IMG/VR virus record: IMGVR_UViG_3300032401_001514
Coordinates: 62,001-126,000 of that record
Reading direction: 5' to 3' (one strand)
DNA from: a virus
Length of the DNA stretch: 64,000 bases
Shown piece by piece: positions 56,501 to 63,950 of the stretch (position 1 is the first letter of the stretch; each line of letters begins with the position of its first letter). The notes below the pieces were generated by a model. It did not search any database. It had not been told where the DNA came from and worked only from the letters and a program-made list of their open reading frames with translations. A program made the position numbers and the translations under genes.

Positions 56501-58872
56501 CCTCGCAACTTTGGTGATACATCTAGAATGTGCCACTTATTAGTTGCTAATAATGAAGAGCTTTCTCCTTGTAATGGCATGCGCGCTCTTTCATGACTAA
56601 ATGTTTTGCCTTTATCCGTTACATAAATTTCATGCAATCTATGATAATCAGTAGCAGTTGCTGTCGGATCTTTTACGTTAGTTAAATTGATTCCTACTGA
56701 GTCTTCAGAGAAATAAAGATTGACTGATATTTCTGGGCTAGTAGAAAAACTTGTTGGAAGCCCTGTTGCATGAATACCATTAATTACTATTATTAATGTG
56801 TTTCCTAATCCCGGATCACAAGACTCAAACGTAACTTCCTTAATAATAAAACGCCCATAATCAACATCATTATATTTCGGATCAGTAAATGGCAAAGCGT
56901 TCTGAACTACAATGGTTTTGCCAGGCTTTAATCCCGCTGGTTGAAGTTCAAGATTTACACGATATGTAACCTCAACTGTGGTAACTCCAATTGGCGTTCT
57001 GTTGATAAGGGTAGCTGGCCAATAACCATCTCTGTTTTGATCCAACGTGGCCAAATACGTTGGAGCAAATCCTTCTTTGCGAAGGCCGTTAACAACATAA
57101 CTTCTATTTTTAAGAGGAACAATTACTTTTGTTGGTAATTGAGCAGCGGTTGCATCAATATATGTTATTTGATATATCGGGCTGGCCAAATCAGCACGAT
57201 TAAAACCAAGTCCTAAGGCATCAAGATTCGACGTTATTGCATTACCAACAACGTTGTTAACGAATATTCCTGTGACTAAAGTACCACTGCTATTATTTCC
57301 ATTAACTATTGAGAATGAAGCTCCGCTAATTGCGTCAGCTAACATTATGCCAAAGTTGCCAGAAATATGTTCAAATGCAATAAATCTATAGTTATACCCA
57401 ATTGTTCTTAAACTATCATTGGTAGCTTTAACAATTCTTTCAAGGGTATATTGACCAACGGTTGCTCCAACATTTCCTGTTACGTCAATACCAGGCAATG
57501 AAATAATCCTGTCTTGTGGATTGCCAGTTGGGTATAATTGTAAATATAAAAGATAATGTGTAGCATCTAGTTGATTAGGATCGAAGCCATTTCCTAAAGC
57601 TACTGCTCCGCTAGGATGGCCAACAATAACGCTTCCTAATAGCCCAGAGAATAAAGATTGAGGGATAGCATTGGCAGCTGCAACAGCCATAATACCATAT
57701 GTGTTGGTGTCAAATAATGGACGATCAATACGAACATATCCATCCATATATCCATCGGTACTATCTGTATCAACAAGATTGGTATTAGCTATTCTTAATA
57801 TCCATTCGCTACCAGGAGTATATTTTATTGATTCTACTATTGATGATGCCTCCAAACCGTTTCTATAATTTATTCTTGCGATATCACCAACGCGAACTTG
57901 ATTAAATTGTGAATCGAATATAAAATTAGAATTGTCTGGATGGAATGAAATTATTTCATCACCGTTATTGGTATCATCAACTGGGGCCGTACCAGGCGGT
58001 TTATGAGCCACATGTAAAGCTGCTGAAGTTGAAGGCACAACTGTCTGACCATATCCGTCTGGGTTAACGAAGGATTGCGATCTTGAGTCCTGAGGAATTC
58101 CATTCGAATGCATTGTGGCACGATGAATGCCCATAACAGCTTTTTCAACGGCATCCAAAGCTTCTAACGCTTCCTGAACATCATTAATAGCAGTGGATAT
58201 TTCTGTAAAGTTAGTTCCATCTACAGATATTGCCGAAGCTGGATGAGCCCCAGGACTATTAACCTGCGTGATATTCTGGTGGTAAACAAGTTCTGTGCTT
58301 ATTTGATCTAATGCTTCTGCTACGGTTGTGGCAGTACGAGGAACATTGTCTTTATCAAATAGCCCGCCCCATACATAACTTAAATCACGTATATCATTTG
58401 GAACTGCATTTAAATCAATATGACTGCCTACGTGACGCAAATTACTATCTGGGCCACCACCAATATGGCTGTTTAGTTTTGTTTCTGTAGCATTAGTGAA
58501 AGCTACCAAGCTAGTTAATAATAACTGATTTGCTATAATTAATGTATGTAAGTCAGATGTGGAATAATCTAAAGAAAGCTTATATTCTTTTATTCCTGCG
58601 CCATCGGCAACTTGATTATCAACAATTGGTAATGTAGCCAAGCCTACGCTAGTTAATGCTGAAGCTTTTATTGTACCATTTGTATTGAATGACACAGAGA
58701 GAAATTGAGCTAAAGAATCAAGTGTTCCTGCTGGATTGACGCCTAATTCGGCCTCAATGTTGAAAACCGCATCTCTTAAACTATTTATAGCTTCGCCGCC
58801 TAGTTCAGTAATATTGTCATTAATTCGCGGCAACTCATTGTCACTATCTATATCAAAGGGATAAACGCTCAT
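53533..58872 (-). CDS. large tail fibre/spike with right-handed beta-helix region
   Basis: A 1779-residue protein. The N-terminal part starts PFDIDSDNELPRINDNITELGGEAINSLRDAVFNIEAELG, a helical trimerisation or attachment segment used by many fibres. Residues about 1160-1590 contain repeated strands with ladders of Asn (FIENNICDSDQNIVI, FIRNNTCGNIGQII, IIKNNSCNWIHC), typical of a right-handed parallel beta-helix as in tailspikes. The middle is beta-rich and contains a HLHGNGV motif, where the chain may be pinned. The end (GGAKITYRW) is a short beta piece. Receptor binding or polysaccharide cleavage is expected of this fold, but no active-site residues are certain. Asp-Gly-Tyr occurs six times. 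Confidence 0.8.
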   Translation of the reverse strand: MSVYPFDIDSDNELPRINDNITELGGEAINSLRDAVFNIEAELGVNPAGTLDSLAQFLSVSFNTNGTIKASALTSVGLATLPIVDNQVADGAGIKEYKLSLDYSTSDLHTLIIANQLLLTSLVAFTNATETKLNSHIGGGPDSNLRHVGSHIDLNAVPNDIRDLSYVWGGLFDKDNVPRTATTVAEALDQISTELVYHQNITQVNSPGAHPASAISVDGTNFTEISTAINDVQEALEALDAVEKAVMGIHRATMHSNGIPQDSRSQSFVNPDGYGQTVVPSTSAALHVAHKPPGTAPVDDTNNGDEIISFHPDNSNFIFDSQFNQVRVGDIARINYRNGLEASSIVESIKYTPGSEWILRIANTNLVDTDSTDGYMDGYVRIDRPLFDTNTYGIMAVAAANAIPQSLFSGLLGSVIVGHPSGAVALGNGFDPNQLDATHYLLYLQLYPTGNPQDRIISLPGIDVTGNVGATVGQYTLERIVKATNDSLRTIGYNYRFIAFEHISGNFGIMLADAISGASFSIVNGNNSSGTLVTGIFVNNVVGNAITSNLDALGLGFNRADLASPIYQITYIDATAAQLPTKVIVPLKNRSYVVNGLRKEGFAPTYLATLDQNRDGYWPATLINRTPIGVTTVEVTYRVNLELQPAGLKPGKTIVVQNALPFTDPKYNDVDYGRFIIKEVTFESCDPGLGNTLIIVINGIHATGLPTSFSTSPEISVNLYFSEDSVGINLTNVKDPTATATDYHRLHEIYVTDKGKTFSHERARMPLQGESSSLLATNKWHILDVSPKLRGFVNTVTLRKYIRLAIVNYAVDTGEFDGYIGNPNAINPVVDFPGILVTGKKNVPVRFYDDSGADYIELIFRDEETSPAGSPIEGNAVMSNGSQRAIDIEIFPTLSLDDEVLKLATCEVNWSPQTGTDNIEYVKDRRQQGSISELEFTQSAKDFIQSGDRHLHGNGVIRDLGFRVKSATDTRVLFFNGGVALVDGATVVVNPGGVTIPVIFNTSHSKPDIVVWAICVDKSGHFVPIIISGVQFFAQDNISGNKYYVPSVTFFELINTRKDLTLIATVQVIIASITIGAVKDARRFVTDETLNIPFTWVPAPNRKTSLGAPEVNISGHFHTLAALKTWIQQYGAFDNIVKIKGGQVIDSTFDFSDFVYPVVFEGVGQAGFVVTTKIGIILGSNISFKNIEFAYLPTGVTYITPPLRPVDNTVVVDYVNANVAGGAGCLYASGVISNVRIEKCTFISTLAVRAPFVIFNTTKGDEIDNIYICENLFQDSGNGKKSAIAIIHSNTGASLDPAKLSNCFIENNICDSDQNIVITTVPISNNIISPGITASNTFIRNNTCGNIGQIISAIDDGYGSQSITIENNSCKYIANLNSLGNYQYANGTALGTISHNMGNVIIKNNSCNWIHCTSVTTNYGILSAGTLLIDGNKIRAYDENYLIIFGANLYTVAFNYAISVQPGATADVGNTECRIINNTTDFGIFASVKYSYTMCCRTEMSSIVKSNTFKGIKDAVGESIIIYAHGLRTIITDNRLERGSNKVFYYIVSPNASNSTGLIVDNALDNFTTDDVNNTSVIFSGAHGVIIERNKNQTGTIILNPSNGIFSVGELTNGFLAGDIGALVIHYTGLIILNTIGYTESFIIYYNTTDAGAANREYVWDVSLEEILPSGVEVISSELTAFCSAITSSSSLISIVVGPGYGNGAVLGTPVIDFSGAYTPNNPVLTTANTSGLGFRTGTGLNMRYILIGNIHSTSGAQVLTAVNTALASHGGAKITYRW

Positions 58873-58925
58873 TATATCGCTCTCTTATTAAGCTATTCAG
58901 TTAGTAATCATATTAATGGAATTTT

Positions 58926-59288
58926 TTATTTGTCGGTTAATATATCTTTATCATTATCCACTATGCCAGCCGCTTCTTCTTTCTTTTTAATATACCCGTT
59001 TATAATTTTATATACATGAGCTGATAATAAACCGAGGGTCATACCAAAACACACTCTTGGCCAAAATGTTTGAAAATCTGTAGGCCACGTATAATTTTTC
59101 ATCAAAGCAGCCATGATTCCGCCTGAGCCGATTGGACCCAAAGGCAATAAAATTTCTTTATAAACACGACTTTTTGCCATTTTCTTGAAATATAAAGAAA
59201 TCACTTTGTTCTGAATGAAAACTAATACGACAACAACGAAGCAAAAAACTGCGTTTGATAAATTTAAAATTTGGTCCAAGATGTCCAT
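58926..59288 (-). CDS. small membrane protein, possible holin
   Basis: A 120-residue protein with an N-terminal membrane segment (AVFCFVVVVLVFIQNKVISLYF, about 13-34), a weaker one (KEILLPLGPIGSGGIMAALM, about 44-63) and a third (FWPRVCFGMTLGLLSAHVYKII, about 75-96), ending in a charged tail. AGGAG sits four bases before the ATG. Small three-span proteins in the late region are often holins, but no lysin gene is visible next to it, so this is a possibility only. It lies at the edge of the strand-switching patch. Confidence 0.55.
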   Translation of the reverse strand: MDILDQILNLSNAVFCFVVVVLVFIQNKVISLYFKKMAKSRVYKEILLPLGPIGSGGIMAALMKNYTWPTDFQTFWPRVCFGMTLGLLSAHVYKIINGYIKKKEEAAGIVDNDKDILTDK

Positions 59289-59368
59289 GATGCTCCTAAA
59301 AATAGTTAGCGCTATTTAAATGTAGAATTATGCGGGAGATTATACTATGAATATAGCAGAATAGTAAT

Positions 59369-60421
59369 ATGGCTCATCAGCTTAAAAGCTTAATTAACGA
59401 TATTGCTCTATGTTCTGAGCACTTTGTTAAAACAGCCGGTATTCACCAAGGCCCTCCTGAATTATACAAAGATATTGCTCAGCTTATTACAAAAGTTTAT
59501 GCCAATCATGTTCTTGGACTAATAAACGAAAATTCCATACGTTCAACTTCACAAGATTTAATTGAGCTTAAAAAAGAAGTTAGTAAATACGCAGATAAGC
59601 CAAAAGCTTACAGAAGCAAGATGTCTACAGAAATACCAATAAATCTTGATAATTGGAGTCCTTATGAACAACTTTCAAAGAAACGCAAGCTATATGGCTG
59701 GAAAACCTTAAAAATAATAATTGATTTTCAAGGCCATTCTTTAAGATCTGGTTTAGCTAGGGCCGGAGAAATAGAAGTTGATATGACTCTTGTGCCACAA
59801 ACAGCAAAAGGATTTCATCAATCTTTGGACAAATTAAAATTAATAGCTAGACATGAAGTAGCTCATATCGGCCAATATATAATAAACAATATGTTAGGAA
59901 AACGTGAAGGCGGCCAACCTTCTCAAAAAATTCGCACAGATGATGAGAAGTTTAAAAACCTTGATAGGTCACAAAGAGCAAGATTAAAGAATGTTGAGTT
60001 TTATACTTATCTTGGTGACGCCGTAGATGAATTTAAATCAAAAAGCAAAAATTTATCTCCAGAACAACGCAATGATTTGGCCAAGTATTTAGTAGCTCTT
60101 AAAGCATTTAGTCCAATAAAAACTACAACAGATGCTCAAATATACTTTCAAACACTCAGAAAATATGCGCCAGATAAATGGAAGAAAGCCGTCAAAGAAT
60201 TCTTTAAAGCCATTGAGCCAGAGCTAAAAGAATATCAGGAAAAACGTAAAGGCGAAATCCCAGGCGAACGCACTGAGCCAATCTGGTCTATCGGTAAAAT
60301 GATGAAATCCGTTCAGGATTATAATAAGCTTCTTTCAAAAGATCCTAACTCAAAGGAAGCTAAAGATCTTCTAAAGGCTCTTGAATATCAGGAATCTCTT
60401 CGACAACGGCTGGTTCGATAG
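59369..60421 (+). CDS. HExxH metallopeptidase-like protein, plus strand
   Basis: A 350-residue protein. A central HEVAH motif (162-166) after LKLIAR fits the zinc-binding helix of metallopeptidases; H162, E163 and H166 are in place. A third ligand is not obvious, but an Asp-rich region (TYLGDAVDEF, about 212-221) follows. The N-terminal half is helical and the C-terminus long, charged and helical. It is on the plus strand against its neighbours, and its end overlaps the Nudix gene by 62 bases in opposite orientation. A TATACT at 59341-59346 might be a -10 box but lacks a good -35. No known family beyond the motif. Confidence 0.7.
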   Translation: MAHQLKSLINDIALCSEHFVKTAGIHQGPPELYKDIAQLITKVYANHVLGLINENSIRSTSQDLIELKKEVSKYADKPKAYRSKMSTEIPINLDNWSPYEQLSKKRKLYGWKTLKIIIDFQGHSLRSGLARAGEIEVDMTLVPQTAKGFHQSLDKLKLIARHEVAHIGQYIINNMLGKREGGQPSQKIRTDDEKFKNLDRSQRARLKNVEFYTYLGDAVDEFKSKSKNLSPEQRNDLAKYLVALKAFSPIKTTTDAQIYFQTLRKYAPDKWKKAVKEFFKAIEPELKEYQEKRKGEIPGERTEPIWSIGKMMKSVQDYNKLLSKDPNSKEAKDLLKALEYQESLRQRLVR

Positions 60422-60926
60422 GCTGTTCTTTGCTTAATTGATTCAAACTATATTTCAATCCAAAATGCAAATTGCCGGGCATACTATCTGCCGTAAACCA
60501 TTTTGCTTCATCATTTTCCCAGTTCAATTTAATTGATGGCGTCCAATGTAATTTCTCTTTCAAAGTTATATTGAATACATACGTTTTATAAGTAAATGAG
60601 CCGTCTGTAAACATTGTGGTATTTACTAACTTATCAGTCCATGGTAAAGATCCAAGTTCTTCTTCAGCCTCCCTTTGCGCTGATTCTAAAAATACTTTAT
60701 TTGGAGGATCCTTTTCTCCGTGGACATTAGCATGAAATCCTTCTCCAACTGCCCCTCCCGCAATGCCCCATGTCCCAGGCTGTTCAACAGATCTAGAACG
60801 CTTCAAAAGTAACATTGTATTATCTTCTGCACAAACAAAAAGAATACCAGATGCTTTTTTGCCCCAATACTGAGTTGCAGCAGACAAAAATAACTCTGCA
60901 CACTTGATTAAAATATCTACAATCAT
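60360..60926 (-). CDS. Nudix hydrolase
   Basis: A 188-residue protein from the ATG at 60926 (residue 36 of the longer frame, whose start at 61031 would run into the plus-strand gene opposite). WGKKASGILFVCAEDNTMLLLKRS, GTWGIAGGAVGEG and REAEEELG (85-92) form the Nudix fold; the Arg and Glu metal ligands of the Nudix box are present. A loop of about six extra residues separates the Gly-Gly start from the RE part. Nudix enzymes hydrolyse nucleoside-diphosphate compounds such as ADP-ribose, dinucleotides or nucleotide sugars; the substrate is unknown, but a nucleotide-sugar link to the glycan cluster is possible. Confidence 0.85.
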   Translation of the reverse strand: MIVDILIKCAELFLSAATQYWGKKASGILFVCAEDNTMLLLKRSRSVEQPGTWGIAGGAVGEGFHANVHGEKDPPNKVFLESAQREAEEELGSLPWTDKLVNTTMFTDGSFTYKTYVFNITLKEKLHWTPSIKLNWENDEAKWFTADSMPGNLHFGLKYSLNQLSKEQPIEPAVVEEIPDIQEPLEDL

Positions 60927-60969
60927 ATTTTTAATATCGAAAAAGTAGCTGATATATGCTAGGTCAGTT

Positions 60970-61185
60970 ATGAGCAGAAAATTTCTTACAATTGAAAATA
61001 TGCACGAAATTGCAAAAATCAAAAATGGCAAATGTTTATCAACTGAATATACAAATTATGATACTAAACTTCAATTCGAATGTAAAAATAAACATGTTTG
61101 GGAGGCCTCATTCGATTCATTAAAAAGCGGACGGTGGTGCCCAAAATGTAGAGACGTTTATATTAATGCAGGGTTGATGTTGTGA
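60970..61185 (+). CDS. zinc-finger fragment of a homing-endonuclease type protein
   Basis: A 71-residue frame on the plus strand. NMHEIAKIKNGKCLSTEYTNYDTKLQFECKNKHVWEASFDSLKSGRWCPKC reads like the DNA-binding zinc module (CLS, C-x4-HxW, WCPKC) repeated in large phage HNH/GIY-YIG endonucleases, where a nuclease domain usually follows. Here it ends after 71 residues, so it may be a degraded remnant, or a small regulator. It faces the start region of the Nudix gene and its 3' end overlaps the 543-residue gene by 28 bases. Confidence 0.6.
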   Translation: MSRKFLTIENMHEIAKIKNGKCLSTEYTNYDTKLQFECKNKHVWEASFDSLKSGRWCPKCRDVYINAGLML

Positions 61186-62789
61186 GAATGCCCTAAAACA
61201 GTCTGTATTACCCCATTTACAATAGGATGATTGTGGGCGCCCTGTCCAACTGGTGGATTAACACTGGTGGTTTGATTTATTTGAACTAACGAAAGAATGT
61301 TTTCGTTAACAACTAAATTATGTGTATGTGGGGCTATTCCTCCAGGACCAGGCACAAACCCAATGTCAGTAGTAATAACACGAGGTATTGTTGAAGTATC
61401 ACGAATCGCACGCCATTGACAAATAGGATCTAATTTACGAATACGTTGTGCTGTAAATTTTTGTCCGCCAGAATCGCTGAACATTAATTTGTTACGAGTG
61501 ACTCCTAGAATTTCGTATCTAAACTCTTCTGTTCCGTCAAGATTAAATCTGATGATGAAGTCGCGATTCTTCACAGCGGGTATAACTAATGTCCAACAAT
61601 CCGGTATCAACTCGGATTCCAACCCAACATCCTGCATTTTCAGATCTTCTTTGGTTGGGCCGAATCTAACCATAATCCTACCATCACTTCTACGAGGATT
61701 AAAATATTGATCATAACCGGTAACAAAACCTGTGCCAAAGCATACTGGGCAACGCGGCTCAGGATGCTCTCTATTAATTTCATAGCAGCTACAAACAACA
61801 CCTTTCCAAAGTCTACGAACCAAAACGACAGGTTCACCAGTAAGGTCAAGTAACATCTCTTCTCGTCTATCGCTTTGTTGTGCCAGGCTCATATTTCTAA
61901 TTTGATTTCCGACGCCTTCATAACCATCGGCACAGAAGTTCTCTCCGCCAATATATGAATCCAAACACATCCCATTGAATAAATCAGCAGGATTTGTTCT
62001 GTGCCATCCTACATAATCATACGCCGGAAAATCCACTCTGTCTGCGTCACTAGCTTCTAAATTAGTGGTTAATAAATCTTGTAATCTTTCTTTATATCCA
62101 TCAGCATTTGTTCTAGCAAAATTAGGATCATTAAATGTGCTCTGTTCCTGATTAACAAAATTGTTTCCATCCTCGAACCCAATAAAGAAATGAGCCAATG
62201 GATTATCATAATATTTTATTCCGTCATATCCATCAACCGTATGTAATCGAGGCACAGTTCCTAAAAACCCTCTTTCTCCAACAATTAAATTATTGGCAGG
62301 AATGTCTTTAGAAATATACCTAATTAATTCGCTTCCAATAACTACAACTCCGTATGCTGGAAATATATTAATATCATCTATTGGAACTAACATATCTGAG
62401 TCAGTAATATCACTAAGAAGCATGCTTTCTGGATAAATTTTTAAACCAGTATTATAACCATCACCATCTTGAAGCAGATTTGGATTAAACCATAATAAAT
62501 CATATTCCATTGCTCTTACGGCGAAATAGAACATATCACCAGGAGTAAAATCTTGTATATAAGCAGATCTTCCAGTTATATTTAATGAAACAAACTTTGG
62601 GCCTTCTGCAAATATAGACTCTCTTCTTGTGGAGAAATAAATATTGTAAGCTATTTGTAAATTGTTATTATCAGGAAATGCTTGTTCCCAAAATATAGAC
62701 ATAGTATAACCGTCACCCAATGAATTGACGGTATTAAGCCCTCGTTTCACTGAAGGTAAATATTGTGGAATATACTGTACACAAACCAT
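61158..62789 (-). CDS. virion structural protein: FnIII-like N-terminus, zinc ribbon, three C-terminal HxH motifs
   Basis: A 543-residue protein. Residues about 25-110 follow a fibronectin type III-like strand pattern (MSIFWEQAF, AYNIYFST, MFYFAVRAM). In the middle, VVCSCYEINREHPEPRCPVCFGTGFVTGYD looks like a four-Cys zinc ribbon of the GTGF type seen in phage neck or structural proteins. The last 57 residues contain HTH (488-490), HNH (519-521) and HSH (534-536), reminiscent of the metal-binding HxH of T4 gp12-type fibre tips. Asp-Gly-Tyr occurs five times. Start and previous stop share a base (TAATG). Position between small zinc proteins and fibre genes suits a neck or whisker protein. Confidence 0.68.
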   Translation of the reverse strand: MVCVQYIPQYLPSVKRGLNTVNSLGDGYTMSIFWEQAFPDNNNLQIAYNIYFSTRRESIFAEGPKFVSLNITGRSAYIQDFTPGDMFYFAVRAMEYDLLWFNPNLLQDGDGYNTGLKIYPESMLLSDITDSDMLVPIDDINIFPAYGVVVIGSELIRYISKDIPANNLIVGERGFLGTVPRLHTVDGYDGIKYYDNPLAHFFIGFEDGNNFVNQEQSTFNDPNFARTNADGYKERLQDLLTTNLEASDADRVDFPAYDYVGWHRTNPADLFNGMCLDSYIGGENFCADGYEGVGNQIRNMSLAQQSDRREEMLLDLTGEPVVLVRRLWKGVVCSCYEINREHPEPRCPVCFGTGFVTGYDQYFNPRRSDGRIMVRFGPTKEDLKMQDVGLESELIPDCWTLVIPAVKNRDFIIRFNLDGTEEFRYEILGVTRNKLMFSDSGGQKFTAQRIRKLDPICQWRAIRDTSTIPRVITTDIGFVPGPGGIAPHTHNLVVNENILSLVQINQTTSVNPPVGQGAHNHPIVNGVIQTVLGHSHNINPALI

Positions 62790-63313
62790 TAAAGCCTACG
62801 CATTGCTAAATGTAAAAGGTCTTTCCTTTTCTTCATTCGTTCTTTTGGATCTTCTACTTCATGATGATCTAAAACCTTATCAATATATTTCTCTGCCGAC
62901 TCATCCCCTCTTGTTTGAGAAAGATATTCAGTTTGATTTTGAAACCCTTCTTGTTCAAATTTATTGTCTAAATACTGTCCATCAGATGCTCCCTTCGTAG
63001 GTTTTGTGCCCGTAGTTTGTTGAAGGAAATGAACAAGTTCATGAACAAAATAATGATCGTTTTTATCAAGATCACCATCTTCTAACAATTTATAATTTAA
63101 AAAAATTGATCCATGATCAGTATTGGCTGAAACATCGATATTAGCAAAAGCAATTGGAACCAAATCTAATTCATCAATATCAACGCCATATTCTTCAAAC
63201 ATATCCGTGACAACCTCATTATCGCGTATCTTATTCTTTAGTTTATTAATCATTTCAAGCAATTTAGATTTTGGTATCTTATCAATTTCTTCTGAAGATA
63301 ATTTTTTTGACAT
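62789..63313 (-). CDS. HExxH protein, DUF4157-like
   Basis: A 174-residue protein. NDHYFVHELVHFLQQTTG (85-102) has the HExxH zinc motif (H91, E92, H95) followed by QQ, which is the pattern of DUF4157 proteins of contractile injection systems and bacterial toxins. The N-terminus is helical (KLLEMINKLKNKIRD) and the C-terminus carries a YLDNKFEQEGFQNQTEYLSQTRGDES stretch that could supply a third ligand. TAATG coupling links it to the 543-residue gene. It could be a virion-associated peptidase or a cargo protein. The domain name is by eye. Confidence 0.68.
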   Translation of the reverse strand: MSKKLSSEEIDKIPKSKLLEMINKLKNKIRDNEVVTDMFEEYGVDIDELDLVPIAFANIDVSANTDHGSIFLNYKLLEDGDLDKNDHYFVHELVHFLQQTTGTKPTKGASDGQYLDNKFEQEGFQNQTEYLSQTRGDESAEKYIDKVLDHHEVEDPKERMKKRKDLLHLAMRRL

Positions 63314-63352
63314 ATTAAACCTATTATAAATGTGTAAATATTCAATATATTT

Positions 63353-63577
63353 CTATTTCTTTACTATCCATTCTTTAAAAACTGAGCATCCACGGCATAT
63401 ATAATCAATTCTAGGAAGTTCATAATTGTTTATGGCCGAGCAAACTTTACATGTAAGATACCCAGTTTCTTCAGTTGGTTGCTTCTTTTCTTGTACGACT
63501 TCTTCGCTTTTATCATCAACATTATAAGCGTCATCGTTCTCAAATAATTCTAATTGAAACGGTACAAGCCACGGCAT
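63353..63577 (-). CDS. small zinc-ribbon protein
   Basis: A 74-residue protein. The first half is acidic and flexible (ENDDAYNVDDKSEEVVQEKKQPTEE), the second has two CxxC pairs (CKVC and CRGC) 17 residues apart, as in a zinc ribbon. No enzyme motif. Its function is unknown; it lies among late genes and may be a small regulatory or assembly protein. Confidence 0.65.
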   Translation of the reverse strand: MPWLVPFQLELFENDDAYNVDDKSEEVVQEKKQPTEETGYLTCKVCSAINNYELPRIDYICRGCSVFKEWIVKK

Positions 63578-63602
63578 AATATAATACAGTTTTATTAGCG
63601 CA

Positions 63603-63950
63603 TTACGGTTTTGGATTAGGACATGGAGCAGGATTTAATTTAAACAACTGATAATGATTACCACATCTTTTGCAATTACCAGCCATGGGCGCATAAGAAC
63701 CTCTTAGTGTAGATCCTACTCTTGCTTTTGTAGAAAATTCTCCATCGGCTGACCATTCATGAGTCTGACTATACTGTGATATTAATATGAGCTTATTGTG
63801 CTTTTCTAATTTTTGAAGCCGTTTATATTCAAACTGCTCAGTAATAGTCATTTTGTTATAATCTTTCTTTATTACCATTGGTGCCGCAGCTTCTTTCGGT
63901 TTGATTTCATCTTCCAAACCATCAATAGCTGAACCAGATAATATATTCAT
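63603..63950 (-). CDS. small cysteine-containing protein of unknown function
   Basis: A 115-residue protein. The N-terminal part is mixed, with a charged helix (ITEQFEYKRLQKLEKHN). Toward the end, NCKRCGNHYQLFKL and a C-terminal PCPNP give two cysteine groups, likely one half-formed zinc site. The start shares one base with the upstream stop (TAATG). No family recognised. Confidence 0.6.
   Translation of the reverse strand: MNILSGSAIDGLEDEIKPKEAAAPMVIKKDYNKMTITEQFEYKRLQKLEKHNKLILISQYSQTHEWSADGEFSTKARVGSTLRGSYAPMAGNCKRCGNHYQLFKLNPAPCPNPKP

Noticed and set aside
59341-59346. TATACT before the plus-strand HExxH gene as a -10 box
   Set aside because: No recognisable -35 sequence 15-19 bases upstream and no clear Shine-Dalgarno; kept only as a note in the gene entry.
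60400-60440. GGTTCGA-like T-loop sequence suggesting a tRNA
   Set aside because: It lies in the coding overlap of two genes, with no acceptor stem or anticodon arm around it.
60927-61031. A 35-residue N-terminal extension of the Nudix enzyme with a hydrophobic stretch
   Set aside because: It would overlap the plus-strand zinc-finger frame, and the Nudix fold is complete without it; the inner ATG at 60926 is preferred, though no strong ribosome site supports either start.
36282-63313. An extracellular contractile injection system (tailocin/eCIS) instead of a phage
   Set aside because: A DUF4157-like protein is present, but the frameshifted chaperone pair, tape measure, homing endonuclease and very large gene set fit a phage better, and no eCIS AAA+ ATPase is seen. 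Head genes outside the window would settle it.
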